Positions 9,405 through 17,010 of a stretch of DNA of 64,000 nt are shown here, piece after piece; the first letter of the stretch is position 1; every line of letters starts with the position of its first letter. The stretch is from Thermophilibacter immobilis (GTDB taxonomy: Bacteria > Actinomycetota > Coriobacteriia > Coriobacteriales > Atopobiaceae). The stretch covers positions 682,001 through 746,000 of the forward strand of contig NZ_CP063767.1 in NCBI RefSeq assembly GCF_015277515.1. The letters are read 5' to 3'. The notes beneath the pieces were generated by a model. It worked only from the letters and a program-made list of their open reading frames with translations. It had not been told where the DNA came from and made no database searches. The position numbers and the translations under genes were made by a program.

Positions 9405-10376
9405 ATGCGGTACACAGAGACGCTCACGGATCTTGAGACGCTCTATCTGCCCCAGGTCGAGCAGTTCGGCATCGAGCTCGCCCCCTGCGGGGAGGCCCTC
9501 GTGGGCCAGGTCGACAGCGACGCGGCGCGCGCCTCGATGTGCGTCTACCGGCTCGGAAAGGACTGCGTGGTCGAGGCGCACCGGATTCTCGTGCGCCGCG
9601 ACCTGCCCCTGTACGAGAGGGGCGTCGACAGCCTGTGCATCAGCTCCCTGTCAGCCGACAGCCTCGCCCTGTGTCCCGTCGCCCCGGTCGAGAAGGTCGT
9701 GGGTGCGCCGCGGTGCCTGGCGGTCTTCGGCCAGAGGAGCGGCGAGACCACCACGTGGCTGCGCGCCGGCTCGCGCCACGACTCCTCCTCGGTCGTGTTT
9801 CTCCCTTCGCGCCTCAATCGCCTGGACGCGCACGAGCGGCGTGCGGCCCGCGCGCTCGTCGAAGAGCCCGGACTGGTCTGCGCGGACGGGTGCGCCTCGT
9901 CCGTGGGCTCGTCGATAGACGCCGTCATGCCGCTCTTCGGGGGGAGGCTCGCGCGCGGGCGCACACTCGACGCGCAGGTCGATCGCGCCCTCCTTGGCGT
10001 GCTGGCCTGGCGCGAGGAGTGCGAGCGCGCCGAGCGGGCGGCGGGCACGCACGAGCGGGCGCTCGTCGTGCGCGGCGTCAAGAACTACGTCACCCTGCAC
10101 CTGAGCGAGCCGCTCACCCTGGACGTGCTCGCCCACGACCTGCTCACGAGCCGCACGCGCCTGTGCGCGACGTTTCAGTGCGCGACGGGGCAGAGCGTGG
10201 GGTCCTTTGTCCGGAGCGCCCGCATCGCACGGTCCAAGGAACTCCTCGCGGTGCGCAGCCTGGGCGTGGCCGAGGTGGCGCACGCCGTGGGATACCCGCG
10301 CACGTCGAGCTTCACCGTGGCCTTCGAACGCGAGGAGGGCCTGTCGCCCTCCGCCTGGCGCGCCGCGCGCCCGTAG
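9405..10376 (+). CDS. AraC-family transcriptional regulator
   Basis: 323 residues. The last about 100 residues form the double helix-turn-helix of the AraC/XylS family (LTLDVLAHDLLTSRTRL, then LGVAEVAHAVGYPRTSSFTVAFERE). The N-terminal 200 residues show no recognisable cupin motif and have a YbtA-like length. The start ATG at 9405 has GAAAGG upstream. It is divergent from the siderophore-type ABC pair, with 118 bases between the starts, and is probably its activator by analogy with YbtA. A shared dyad operator sits in this gap, nearer the ABC side. Confidence 0.87.
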   Translation: MRYTETLTDLETLYLPQVEQFGIELAPCGEALVGQVDSDAARASMCVYRLGKDCVVEAHRILVRRDLPLYERGVDSLCISSLSADSLALCPVAPVEKVVGAPRCLAVFGQRSGETTTWLRAGSRHDSSSVVFLPSRLNRLDAHERRAARALVEEPGLVCADGCASSVGSSIDAVMPLFGGRLARGRTLDAQVDRALLGVLAWREECERAERAAGTHERALVVRGVKNYVTLHLSEPLTLDVLAHDLLTSRTRLCATFQCATGQSVGSFVRSARIARSKELLAVRSLGVAEVAHAVGYPRTSSFTVAFEREEGLSPSAWRAARP

Positions 10377-10423
10377 GCGGGCGGGCGTTTCGCGGGTCGC
10401 TCCCTGGGGCCCCTTTCACGCAT

Positions 10424-10431
10424 GCTATACT
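10424..10431 (+). promoter_or_regulatory. Extended -10 promoter for the ZIP gene
   Basis: GCTATACT with TG at the extended position (TGCTATACT). No good -35 is visible. It lies about 37 bases before the preferred start at 10468. Several other genes here have a GCTANNNT box at a similar place. Confidence 0.45.
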
Positions 10432-10467
10432 CTTGAGCCATTAAAACGGCACATGAAAGGCATGCGT

Positions 10468-11280
10468 ATGTTTGATGCAAACGTCCTCCAGGCGCTCGCG
10501 TGGGCGGCGCTCGGCTGTGGCTTCACGTGGCTCATGACGACCGCCGGGGCTGCGGTCGTGTTCTTCTTCAAGTCCGACCGCGACCTCACGCACCACATCT
10601 TCCTGGGGTTCGCCGCCGGCGTCATGGTGGCGGCGAGCATGTGGTCCCTGCTCGACCCCGCGATAGAGCAGGCCGAGGCCCAGGGCGTTCCCGGCTGGAT
10701 CCCGGCGGGCGGCGGGTTCTTGCTGGGCGTGGCCTTCCTCATGGTGCTCGACTCGATCCTGCCGCACCTGCACCCCGAGGCGGACGAGCCCGAGGGCATC
10801 CGCACGAGCTGGAAGCGCACGACCCTGCTCGTCTCGGCCGTGACGCTGCACAACATTCCCGAGGGCATGTCGGTGGGGCTGCTCTTCGCGATGGCGGCCC
10901 AGGCCACGGGGGCCGCCGCCAGCTCCTACCTGGGCATGGCCTTCGCGCTGGCCATCGGCATCGGCCTGCAGAACTTCCCCGAGGGCGCGGCCGTCTCCCT
11001 GCCGCTCGCCCGCGAGGGGATGAGCCGCGGCAAGGCCTTCGTCATGGGGAGCCTGTCCGGGATCGTCGAGCCCATCTTCGGCATCCTCGTGGTGCTCGTG
11101 AGCAAGCAGATCACGTCGTTCATGCCCTGGCTCCTGGCCTTTGCGGGAGGAGCCATGATCTACGTGGTGGTCGAGGAGCTCATCCCCGAGTCGCACCTCG
11201 GCGAGCACTCGAACGTGGGCACTCTCGGCTTCATTGGCGGCTTCGTCATCATGATGGTGCTCGACGTCGCCCTGGGGTAG
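10468..11280 (+). CDS. ZIP-family divalent metal transporter
   Basis: 270 residues with about eight hydrophobic segments. The two ZIP metal-site helices are clear: HNIPEGMSVGLLFA and QNFPEGAAVSLPLA. A short HLHPE cytoplasmic loop replaces the usual His-rich loop. Predicted uptake of Zn(II), and possibly Fe(II) or Mn(II), across the cytoplasmic membrane. Three in-frame ATGs compete (10453, 10462, 10468); AAAGG lies 7 bases before 10468, so that one is chosen. It follows the AraC gene but has its own extended -10, and it ends in a terminator. Confidence 0.93.
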   Translation: MFDANVLQALAWAALGCGFTWLMTTAGAAVVFFFKSDRDLTHHIFLGFAAGVMVAASMWSLLDPAIEQAEAQGVPGWIPAGGGFLLGVAFLMVLDSILPHLHPEADEPEGIRTSWKRTTLLVSAVTLHNIPEGMSVGLLFAMAAQATGAAASSYLGMAFALAIGIGLQNFPEGAAVSLPLAREGMSRGKAFVMGSLSGIVEPIFGILVVLVSKQITSFMPWLLAFAGGAMIYVVVEELIPESHLGEHSNVGTLGFIGGFVIMMVLDVALG

Positions 11281-11296
11281 GACGCCCGATACGGCT

Positions 11297-11330
11297 CGCC
11301 CGATTCGACTTCGTTTCGGGCGCTTGTTTT
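11297..11330 (+). terminator. Terminator after the ZIP gene
   Basis: A 7-bp stem CGCCCGA / TCGGGCG (11297-11303, 11316-11322) followed by CTTGTTTT. Confidence 0.7.
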
Positions 11331-11367
11331 AAATACCACCACTCAACTCGGAATTATGGAGAGACTG

Positions 11368-11414
11368 TGTTAGACAAGGTTTACATTGAAAGTTAGCCTT
11401 CCTTTACCTATTCT
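11368..11414 (+). promoter_or_regulatory. Consensus promoter carrying two tandem metal-box-like sites
   Basis: TTGAAA (11386-11391), a 17-bp spacer and TATTCT (11409-11414) make a near-consensus promoter. Two degenerate copies of the 18-bp box lie in it: TGTTAGACAAGGTTTACA (11368-11385) and AGTTAGCCTTCCTTTACC (11391-11408). They are 23 bp apart, and the second fills the -35/-10 spacer exactly. This suggests metal-dependent repression of the transcript that starts near 11420. Confidence 0.5.
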
Positions 11415-11419
11415 CTTAA

Positions 11420-11540
11420 ACGTGCTCGCAAGGGCACGGGACATGTTTAACCCAGCCTGAGCGGCGGACCCTCTCCCCGCTGCAAATGGCAATCTTTGCG
11501 CCACCTGCCAACCCCCTCTAGGCAGGTGGCGCCTTTGTGC
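11420..11540 (+). ncRNA. Candidate metal-regulated small RNA
   Basis: A good promoter at 11386-11414 and a strong terminator at 11498-11532 bracket about 120 bases without a credible ORF; only a 5-codon frame (ATG at 11453) is present. An internal imperfect stem (TTAAAC...GTTTAA with GTGC/GCAC inside) is possible. Both ends are inferred from sequence alone; a very short leader peptide is the alternative. Confidence 0.4.
11498..11540 (+). terminator. Strong orphan terminator
   Basis: A perfect 12-bp stem GCGCCACCTGCC / GGCAGGTGGCGC with an 11-nt loop, followed by CTTTGT. It lies 218 bases past the ZIP stop, after that gene's own terminator, so it must end a different transcript. Confidence 0.85.
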
Positions 11541-11691
11541 GTCGCGCTTTGCCCTCCAAAATTTCGTTGCCCCGACCCTTGCGATGGGTGCGCTTTCGCC
11601 CTCGCGCCAGCGCATCAGAACTCGTCCGATCGCCCGGCTCGTTTCTCCCTAGACGATAAGTTTTCTATGGTGTACTCTTCTCCAGACCACA

Positions 11692-11709
11692 AGTTAGCGA
11701 GTGGTAACT
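11692..11709 (+). promoter_or_regulatory. Putative metal-responsive operator, site 2
   Basis: AGTTAGCGAGTGGTAACT, with perfect AGTTA/TAACT half-sites. It ends 17 bases before the ATG of the DUF3793 gene. It differs from site 1 only in the central bases. Confidence 0.65.
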
Positions 11710-11726
11710 CAAGGGAAGGAGGCGCG

Positions 11727-12398
11727 ATGGGAAAGGGGATTGAGGTCTGCCTGGCCGGCCTGCAGGGAGCGGGAACCCTCGAGGACGCCCTCGAGGCCGA
11801 GTTCGTCGACTGCCTCGTGCGGCAGGCAGGTCTCGTGCTGGTGGGCGAGAAGCCCGCGGCCCTCTTTGGCTTCAGGCCCCGCTCGCATGGTGCGGCCCCC
11901 GATGCCCGCGCCGCGCGCCTCCTCTCGGGCAGGCTGCTTGTCGCCTATGCGAAGCGCACCAAGGCCTACGGGGTGCGCATCGTGTGGCTCGCCGAGCGCG
12001 AGGGAGGCCCCATGCTGCTCGCGTGGCGCCCCGCCCAGGTGGCAGGGCTCCTCGACGACGAGGCCGCCCGCGCGCTCATGGCGAGCTGCGGTCTTCCGAC
12101 CGCCCACGCGGCCCGGCTCGTCTCGGACCTCGTGCGGCGTCTGCGCGCCTACTACGCGGGGCGCGGGCCCTTCCCGCACGAGGTGGGGCTCATCTTGGGC
12201 TATCCGGTTGCCGACGTCGCCGGCTTCATGGCTGATGGAGGGCGCGGCGCCGTCGCGTGTGGGCGCTGGAAGGTGTACGGAGACCCCGTGCGGGCCCGTC
12301 GTCGCTTCGACGAGCTCGGGCGCCACGAGCGTCTCTGCAAACGGCTCTACGCCGAGGGGGCACCCATGGGGGAGCTCCTTCGGATGGGAATGGCGTAG
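11727..12398 (+). CDS. DUF3793 family protein
   Basis: 223-residue soluble protein of the DUF3793 family (the LLSGRLLVAYAKR and FPHEVGLILGYPVADVAGFM regions are typical). No catalytic motif is recognised and the function is unknown. Family members are commonly next to a flavodoxin gene, as here (40 bases downstream). The ATG has a strong GGAAGGAGG site. The frame is open further upstream, but that part lacks a ribosome site and crosses the operator. The operator at 11692-11709 suggests that the pair is induced by metal (probably iron) limitation, when flavodoxin replaces ferredoxin; that is inference. Confidence 0.85.
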   Translation: MGKGIEVCLAGLQGAGTLEDALEAEFVDCLVRQAGLVLVGEKPAALFGFRPRSHGAAPDARAARLLSGRLLVAYAKRTKAYGVRIVWLAEREGGPMLLAWRPAQVAGLLDDEAARALMASCGLPTAHAARLVSDLVRRLRAYYAGRGPFPHEVGLILGYPVADVAGFMADGGRGAVACGRWKVYGDPVRARRRFDELGRHERLCKRLYAEGAPMGELLRMGMA

Positions 12399-12438
12399 TC
12401 GCGGCGACCGCCGCGACAGAAGAACAAGGAGGATTCTC

Positions 12439-12867
12439 ATGGGCAAGAGCGTCGCGATCGTCTATTGGACCGGGACCGGGAACACCGAGGAGATGGCCCA
12501 AGCCTTTGAGGCGGGCGTCACCGAGGCAGGCGGCACGCCCAAGCTCGTGGGCGTGGCGGACTTCTCGGCCGGCGAGGTCTCCTCGTATGACGCTTTGGCC
12601 TTCGGGTGCCCGGCCATGGGCGACGAGGAGCTCGAGTCGGAGGAGTTCGAGCCGGTCTGGGACGCCTGCAAGGAGGTGCTCGGGGGCCGTCCCGTCGTGC
12701 TCTTTGGCAGCTACGCATGGGCTGACGGCGACTGGATGGTCAACTGGAAGGAGAACGCGGACGCGGCGAGCGTGAACGTGGTCGCCACGGTCACGGCCTT
12801 CGAGGCTCCCGACGACGACGCCCAGGCGGCCCTCAAGGCGGCCGCGAAGACCCTCGTCGAGGCATAG
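12439..12867 (+). CDS. Short-chain flavodoxin
   Basis: 142 residues, the usual size of a short flavodoxin. The FMN phosphate loop is WTGTGNTEEMA (residues about 10-20), the isoalloxazine-flanking loop is CPAMGDEELE and the third loop is FGSYAWADGDWM. A cytoplasmic one-electron carrier able to replace ferredoxin. AAGGAGG precedes the ATG, and it forms an operon with the DUF3793 gene. Confidence 0.94.
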   Translation: MGKSVAIVYWTGTGNTEEMAQAFEAGVTEAGGTPKLVGVADFSAGEVSSYDALAFGCPAMGDEELESEEFEPVWDACKEVLGGRPVVLFGSYAWADGDWMVNWKENADAASVNVVATVTAFEAPDDDAQAALKAAAKTLVEA

Positions 12868-12907
12868 GGGCAAGGGCTCGGCTGCGGGTCGAGCGCACGC
12901 TTTTCCC

Positions 12908-12950
12908 AAAAAGGCGCGGCGAGAAGAGAGATCTTCTCGCCGCGTTTTCC
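12908..12950. terminator. Bidirectional terminator between flavodoxin and gpmA
   Basis: A 13-bp perfect stem CGCGGCGAGAAGA / TCTTCTCGCCGCG (12915-12927, 12932-12944). GTTTTCC follows on the plus strand, and AAAAA (12908-12912) precedes it to serve the minus strand. It suits the two convergent genes. Confidence 0.85.
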
Positions 12951-13029
12951 CTGTTGGGGGGGGATAGTTCGATCCTGAATTGCGCGCACTCGAACGCGAG
13001 AGGCGCTGCAGCAACATCCGCGGTCCGAA

Positions 13030-13794
13030 CTACTTCTTGGCCTTGCCCTGGTTGGCCACGGCGCTGATCTTGGCCTCGATGGCGGCGGGGTCGCCGATGT
13101 AGTGCTTGTCGATGATGTTCCAGTCCTTGTCGAACGTGTAGGAGCACGGCACGCCGGTCGGGATGTTGACCTCGAGGATCTGGTCGGGCGTGAGCTTCTC
13201 GAACTGCATGACAAGGGCGCGCAGGCTGTTGCCGTGGGCGGCGATGAGCACGCGCTTGCCGACCTCGAGCTGCGGCTTGATCTGGCTCTCGAAGTATGGC
13301 CACGCGCGGGCGATGGTGTCCTTCAGGCACTCGGTGTAGGGGAGGTCCTGGGGGGGCACGTCGCGGAACATCTCGAGTACGTGCGGGTCGCGCTCGTCGC
13401 CGGGCGTGAGGGCGGGCGGCTGGACGTCGAAGGAGCGTCGCCAGATCTTGACCTGGTCCTCGCCGTGCTCGGCGGCGGCGTCGGCCTTGTTGAGGCCCTG
13501 GAGGGCGCCGTAGTGGCGCTCGTTGAGCTGCCACGCCTTGTGGACGGGGAGCCAGTTGCGGTCGAGCTCGTCGAGGACGCAGTTCAGCGTGTGAACGGCG
13601 CGCTTGAGCAGCGAGGTGTAGCAGACGTCGAAATCGTAGCCGGCCTCCCTGAGCGCCTTGCCGCCGGCATGGGCCTCCTCGCGGCCGGTGTCGGTGAGGT
13701 CAACGTCGGTCCATCCGGTGAAGAGGTTGAGCTTGTTCCACTCCGACTCGCCGTGGCGGACGATGACGAGCTGCATGGTCTGGTCGTCGTTCAT
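13030..13794 (-). CDS. gpmA: 2,3-bisphosphoglycerate-dependent phosphoglycerate mutase
   Basis: Glycolytic interconversion of 3- and 2-phosphoglycerate in the cytoplasm. 254 residues. The catalytic RHGESEWN motif is near residue 15, the FTGWTDVDLT motif follows, LNERHYGALQG carries the conserved Glu, and AAHGNSLRAL holds the second His. The ATG at 13794 gives MNDDQTMQLVIVRHGE; the longer frame to 13947 has no ribosome site. It is monocistronic, convergent with flavodoxin and divergent from the FeoB-associated peptide gene. Confidence 0.96.
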   Translation of the reverse strand: MNDDQTMQLVIVRHGESEWNKLNLFTGWTDVDLTDTGREEAHAGGKALREAGYDFDVCYTSLLKRAVHTLNCVLDELDRNWLPVHKAWQLNERHYGALQGLNKADAAAEHGEDQVKIWRRSFDVQPPALTPGDERDPHVLEMFRDVPPQDLPYTECLKDTIARAWPYFESQIKPQLEVGKRVLIAAHGNSLRALVMQFEKLTPDQILEVNIPTGVPCSYTFDKDWNIIDKHYIGDPAAIEAKISAVANQGKAKK

Positions 13795-13866
13795 TGAGAC
13801 ACGTCCCTTCTCGATAAGAACTTTGTGCGGCATTGACTGCCTGGCAGGTACAGTATGCCGCACATG

Positions 13867-13889
13867 GGTATAGTTGACCTTAGTTAACA
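13867..13889 (+). promoter_or_regulatory. -10 box fused to a degenerate metal box, site 3
   Basis: GGTATAGT (13867-13874) runs into AGTTGACCTTAGTTAACA (13872-13889). The geometry (TATAGT sharing its last AGT with the box) is identical to that at 62620-62642. The half-sites are weaker (GTT...AAC only). It is 35 bases before the small FeoB-associated gene. Confidence 0.4.
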
Positions 13890-13924
13890 CCGAAGTTTCG
13901 TCTTCTCTGAGGGGAGAGGCCGGC

Positions 13925-14131
13925 ATGACCCCATTTGATATCGTCATACTCGCCGTCGTGGCAGCGGCAGTGGCCCTGTGCGTTCGCTATCTGATCAGGT
14001 CCAACAAGGACGGCTGTTCGGACTGCGGCAGCGCGTCCAGCTGCAGCGCCTACGAAACGGGAGCTCCCTGCAGCGCGGCCGAGAACATGCTGCGCCATGC
14101 GGACGCGGCCCTCTCCGCCAAGAAGAAGTAG
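13925..14131 (+). CDS. FeoB-associated Cys-rich membrane protein
   Basis: 68 residues: one N-terminal membrane helix (MTPFDIVILAVVAAAVALCV), a short basic stretch, then a Cys-rich tail with CSDC, SSCSAY and APCS. This is the architecture of the FeoB-associated family, which is usually encoded with feo genes; its role in Fe(II) uptake is not established. GGGGAGAGG precedes the ATG. A longer frame starts at 13874 inside the promoter. Its N-terminus matches the N-terminus of the gene at 62660 (PFDIV...AAVAL). Confidence 0.85.
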   Translation: MTPFDIVILAVVAAAVALCVRYLIRSNKDGCSDCGSASSCSAYETGAPCSAAENMLRHADAALSAKKK

Positions 14132-14184
14132 CGTCTTCTCGGCATCTGCGCCGTCTGTCGATTTTCGTGTGCGTCTGGCCGGTC

Positions 14185-14231
14185 GAAACAGGCGTGAAAC
14201 ACAGGTGTGCGACTCTATCGGGGACTAAGAT
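14185..14231 (+). promoter_or_regulatory. Possible GlnR-type box and -10 for the synthetase-like gene
   Basis: GAAAC-N6-GAAAC (14185-14200) matches the spacing of half-sites in actinobacterial GlnR boxes, although the GTNAC half-sites are missing. TAAGAT (14226-14231) could be the -10, which would put the repeats upstream of the -35 in an activator position. Tentative. Confidence 0.3.
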
Positions 14232-14265
14232 GAACGCCGATCCGGCACCCCGGGGAGGAGCTTGT

Positions 14266-15606
14266 ATGAGCAGCAAGAATGACGTCGACTTTGTCCTGCG
14301 CACCGTCGAGGAGCGCAACATCCGCTTCGTCCGCCTGTGGTTCACCGACGTGCTCGGTAACCTCAAGTCCTTTGCCATCTCTCCCGAGGAGCTCGAGGAG
14401 GCCTTCGAGGAGGGCATCGGCTTCGACGGCTCGTCCGTCGACGGCTTCGCCTCCCTGGAGGAGTCCGACATGCTGGCCTTCCCGGACCCCGACACCTTCG
14501 CCCTTCTGCCGTGGCGCCCCACGGAGTCCGGCGTCGCGCGCGTCTTCTGCGACGTCTACACCCCGTCGCGCGAGCCCTTCGAGGGCGATCCGCGCCGCTG
14601 CCTGCTCAACGTCTTCGACCAGGCGCAGGAGCGGGGCTTCGTGCCCAACGTGGGGCCCAAGATCGAGTACTTCTACTTCGACAACGACCGCAACCCGGTC
14701 CCCCTGGACAACGCCGGCTACTTCGACCTCACGCCCATGGACACGGCCAACGACCTGCGTCGCCAGACCTCACTCATGCTCGAGAAGATGTCCATCCCGG
14801 TGCAGTACTCCTATCATGCCGCGGGGCCCTCGCAAAACGGCGTGGAGCTTCGCTTCAGCGAGGCCGTGAGCTGCGCGGACAACATCATGACGGCGCGGCT
14901 CGTGATTAAGCAAGAGGCCTCCAGCCAGGGCATGTATGCCTCGTTCATGCCCAAGCCCATCACCACGGCTCCCGGCTCGGCGATGTTCCTCTACGAGTCT
15001 TTGCTCGATCACGACGGCGAGAACCTCTTCTGGGCGCCCAAGGACTACCACGAGGCGCACCTGTCCGACCTCGGTCAGCACTACGTCGCGGGCATCCTCG
15101 CCCACGCGCCGGAGTTCACGCTCGTCACCAATCCGACGGTCAACTCCTACAAGCGCTTCATCTCCACCGGCGAGGTTCCCAACCACGCCACGTGGGGCCG
15201 CAAGAACCGCTCGGCGCTCGTGCGCATTCCCACGCACAAGCCGGGCAAGCACATCTCCACTCGCGTCGAGCTGCGCAGCCCCGATCCCACTGCCAATCCG
15301 TACCTGGCTCTCGCCGTCACCATCGCGGCCGGCCTCAAGGGCATCGAGGACGGCCTGCCCCTGCCCGCCGAGGCCACGTGCGACACCTTCAACCTCTCCG
15401 ACGGCGAGCTGGCCTCTCAGGGCATCGAGCGCCTGCCGCGCACCCTCGGCGAGGCGGTCGACTGCTTCGAGGCGTCCTCGTTCATGCGCGAGGTCCTGGG
15501 CGACCATATCTTTGACTACCTGGTGCACGAGAAGCGCCAGGAGTGGTACGAGTACTGTACGGCCGTGACCGACTGGGAGCGCATCCATTACTACGGAGGT
15601 TACTAG
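14266..15606 (+). CDS. Divergent type I glutamine synthetase family enzyme
   Basis: 446 residues with the GS-I beta-grasp and catalytic domains: GIGFDGSSVDGF (the Asp-50 loop), FPDPDTF, the metal-site strand PKIEYFYFD, the Asn/Gly loop and NRSALVRIP, RVELRSPDPTANPYLAL near the C-terminus. The normally invariant GS(G/A)MHxHxSL segment reads GSAMFLYESL (residues 237-246), so both His (E. coli H269 and H271) are replaced by Phe and Tyr. No adenylylation Tyr region is seen. GGGGAGGAG precedes the ATG. It may be a low-activity glutamine synthetase, a gamma-glutamyl ligase for another amine, or a regulatory homologue. The window also encodes a complete type III synthetase. Confidence 0.85.
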   Translation: MSSKNDVDFVLRTVEERNIRFVRLWFTDVLGNLKSFAISPEELEEAFEEGIGFDGSSVDGFASLEESDMLAFPDPDTFALLPWRPTESGVARVFCDVYTPSREPFEGDPRRCLLNVFDQAQERGFVPNVGPKIEYFYFDNDRNPVPLDNAGYFDLTPMDTANDLRRQTSLMLEKMSIPVQYSYHAAGPSQNGVELRFSEAVSCADNIMTARLVIKQEASSQGMYASFMPKPITTAPGSAMFLYESLLDHDGENLFWAPKDYHEAHLSDLGQHYVAGILAHAPEFTLVTNPTVNSYKRFISTGEVPNHATWGRKNRSALVRIPTHKPGKHISTRVELRSPDPTANPYLALAVTIAAGLKGIEDGLPLPAEATCDTFNLSDGELASQGIERLPRTLGEAVDCFEASSFMREVLGDHIFDYLVHEKRQEWYEYCTAVTDWERIHYYGGY

Positions 15607-16118
15607 GGACAGGGCACTAGGGCTAGGGCGTGCGACCGTCGCGTCTGGCGGACAAATAAATTTGTCCGCCAGACGCGACGGGCTTTGGAGGATTCTGAGA
15701 CCGCTGTCGCACCGGGTCCGCTCGGGGATATGCCTGAGACCTCTGCGAGGAAGCTCGCTCAAAGCGCGCTTCCTCGCAGCGGCGGTCCACGCCGCACGAC
15801 GTTGCGCGCGCCAGGAGGTTCATCATTATGCATGATGAGCGGTCAAGCGTGAATATTCTGTCACTAGTAAACATATTTCTCGCTAAAATATACATTTTAT
15901 CGTGTTTTAGGGGTAATTATATTCATCTGTGTACGTAATACGAGAAGCTTCATGTCAATCGTGTTAAGAAACGCTGTCCTCTCGATTCCTAAAGGGCTCT
16001 TGAACCAAACTGCTTGAAGGCGACGGACGGGGCGTGAGCCCTGACACGGGGAAGACCTCGTGCCTCCGTCGGAAAGGGCGTGACCACGCGCCGAAGCATT
16101 TGGGGAAGGAAACCCATC
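15607..16118. other. 512-bp intergenic region with two hairpins and an AT-rich promoter zone
   Basis: No credible gene. It holds a 19-bp perfect hairpin (15638-15679), a second hairpin with 12-bp arms (15743-15754 and 15768-15779, arm CTGCGAGGAAGC), a small dyad CATCAT-N5-ATGATG (15821-15837) and an AT-rich stretch (about 15845-15960), unusual for this genome. That stretch probably contains the promoter of the amino acid ABC operon; no single -35/-10 pair stands out. Confidence 0.6.
15638..15679. repeat. Perfect 19-bp hairpin after the synthetase-like gene
   Basis: The arms (15638-15656 and 15661-15679) are perfect complements, beginning GTCGCGTCTGGCGG, with a TAAA loop. It is very stable but is not followed by a T-tract. 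It lies 31 bases after the stop and could end transcription or protect the 3' end. Confidence 0.8.
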
Positions 16119-16949
16119 ATGAAGCTCTCCAGCCGGATCGCAGGCGGCCTCGTTGTCGTCTGCGCGCTCACCGCAGCGCTCGCGGGATGCAGTGGGGGAG
16201 GGCGGACCAGCACCACCTCCACTACGGACGAAGCGAACGCCGCGGGCTACACGCTCGTCGAGGACGGAAAGCTCGTCGTTGCCTCGGACCTTGCCAACCC
16301 GCCCTTCGACTTTGTCAACGAGTCCACGGCCGAGGCCCAGGGCTTCGAGGTCGACCTCATGGACGCGCTCGCCGAGCGCCTCGGCCTCACGTGCGAGTAT
16401 CTGCCCGCCATGAAGTTTGACAGCATCATCCCCCTCATCAAGCAGGGCGGAAAGGCGGACGTGGGCGTCTCCAACTTCACGATCACCGACAACCGCAAGC
16501 AGGAGATCGACTTCACCGATCCCTACATCGACTCCAACCAGGGCCTCGTGACCCGCGTCGGCTCCGACAAGACCGACGAGGACGCGCTCAACGACGCGAG
16601 CGTCACGATCGCCGTCCAATCCGGCACGACGGGTGCCTCCTGGGTCGAGGAGAACCTGCCCCAGGCGCAGATCGTGTCCCTCGACGACCCGGTGGCCGCG
16701 GTCACGGGCGTCTCCACGGGCCGGTATGACGCGGCCGTGGCGGACCTGCCGGTCATGCAGTACCTCTGCACCAACTCCTTCACGGACTGCCAGGTATCCC
16801 TTGAGATTCCCACGGGCGAGCAGTACGGCATCGTGGTCTCCAAGGACAACCCCGGCCTCACGGCCGCCCTGAACGACGCGCTGACCGACCTCGAGGCAGA
16901 CGGCACGATCTCCACCCTCGAGGTCAAGTGGTTCGGCGCGGAGCTCTAA
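16119..16949 (+). CDS. Polar amino acid ABC transporter, substrate-binding lipoprotein 1
   Basis: 276 residues: signal peptide with lipobox LAGC (Cys about residue 24), a Ser/Thr-rich linker, then a family-3 solute-binding domain (YTLVEDGKLVVASDLANPPFDF, DVGVSNFTITDNRKQEIDFTDPY). It is anchored outside the membrane and binds an amino acid. GGAAGGAAACCC lies ahead of the ATG. It is first in an operon of two binding proteins, one permease and one ATPase. The next gene is a close paralogue, from tandem duplication, which suggests that two ligands share one transporter. Confidence 0.92.
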   Translation: MKLSSRIAGGLVVVCALTAALAGCSGGGRTSTTSTTDEANAAGYTLVEDGKLVVASDLANPPFDFVNESTAEAQGFEVDLMDALAERLGLTCEYLPAMKFDSIIPLIKQGGKADVGVSNFTITDNRKQEIDFTDPYIDSNQGLVTRVGSDKTDEDALNDASVTIAVQSGTTGASWVEENLPQAQIVSLDDPVAAVTGVSTGRYDAAVADLPVMQYLCTNSFTDCQVSLEIPTGEQYGIVVSKDNPGLTAALNDALTDLEADGTISTLEVKWFGAEL

Positions 16950-17010
16950 CTAGAAAGCAGGGGATGGGGTCGCCTGTCCCAGAGAAAGCCCGTAAACGAA
17001 GGGAACACGC

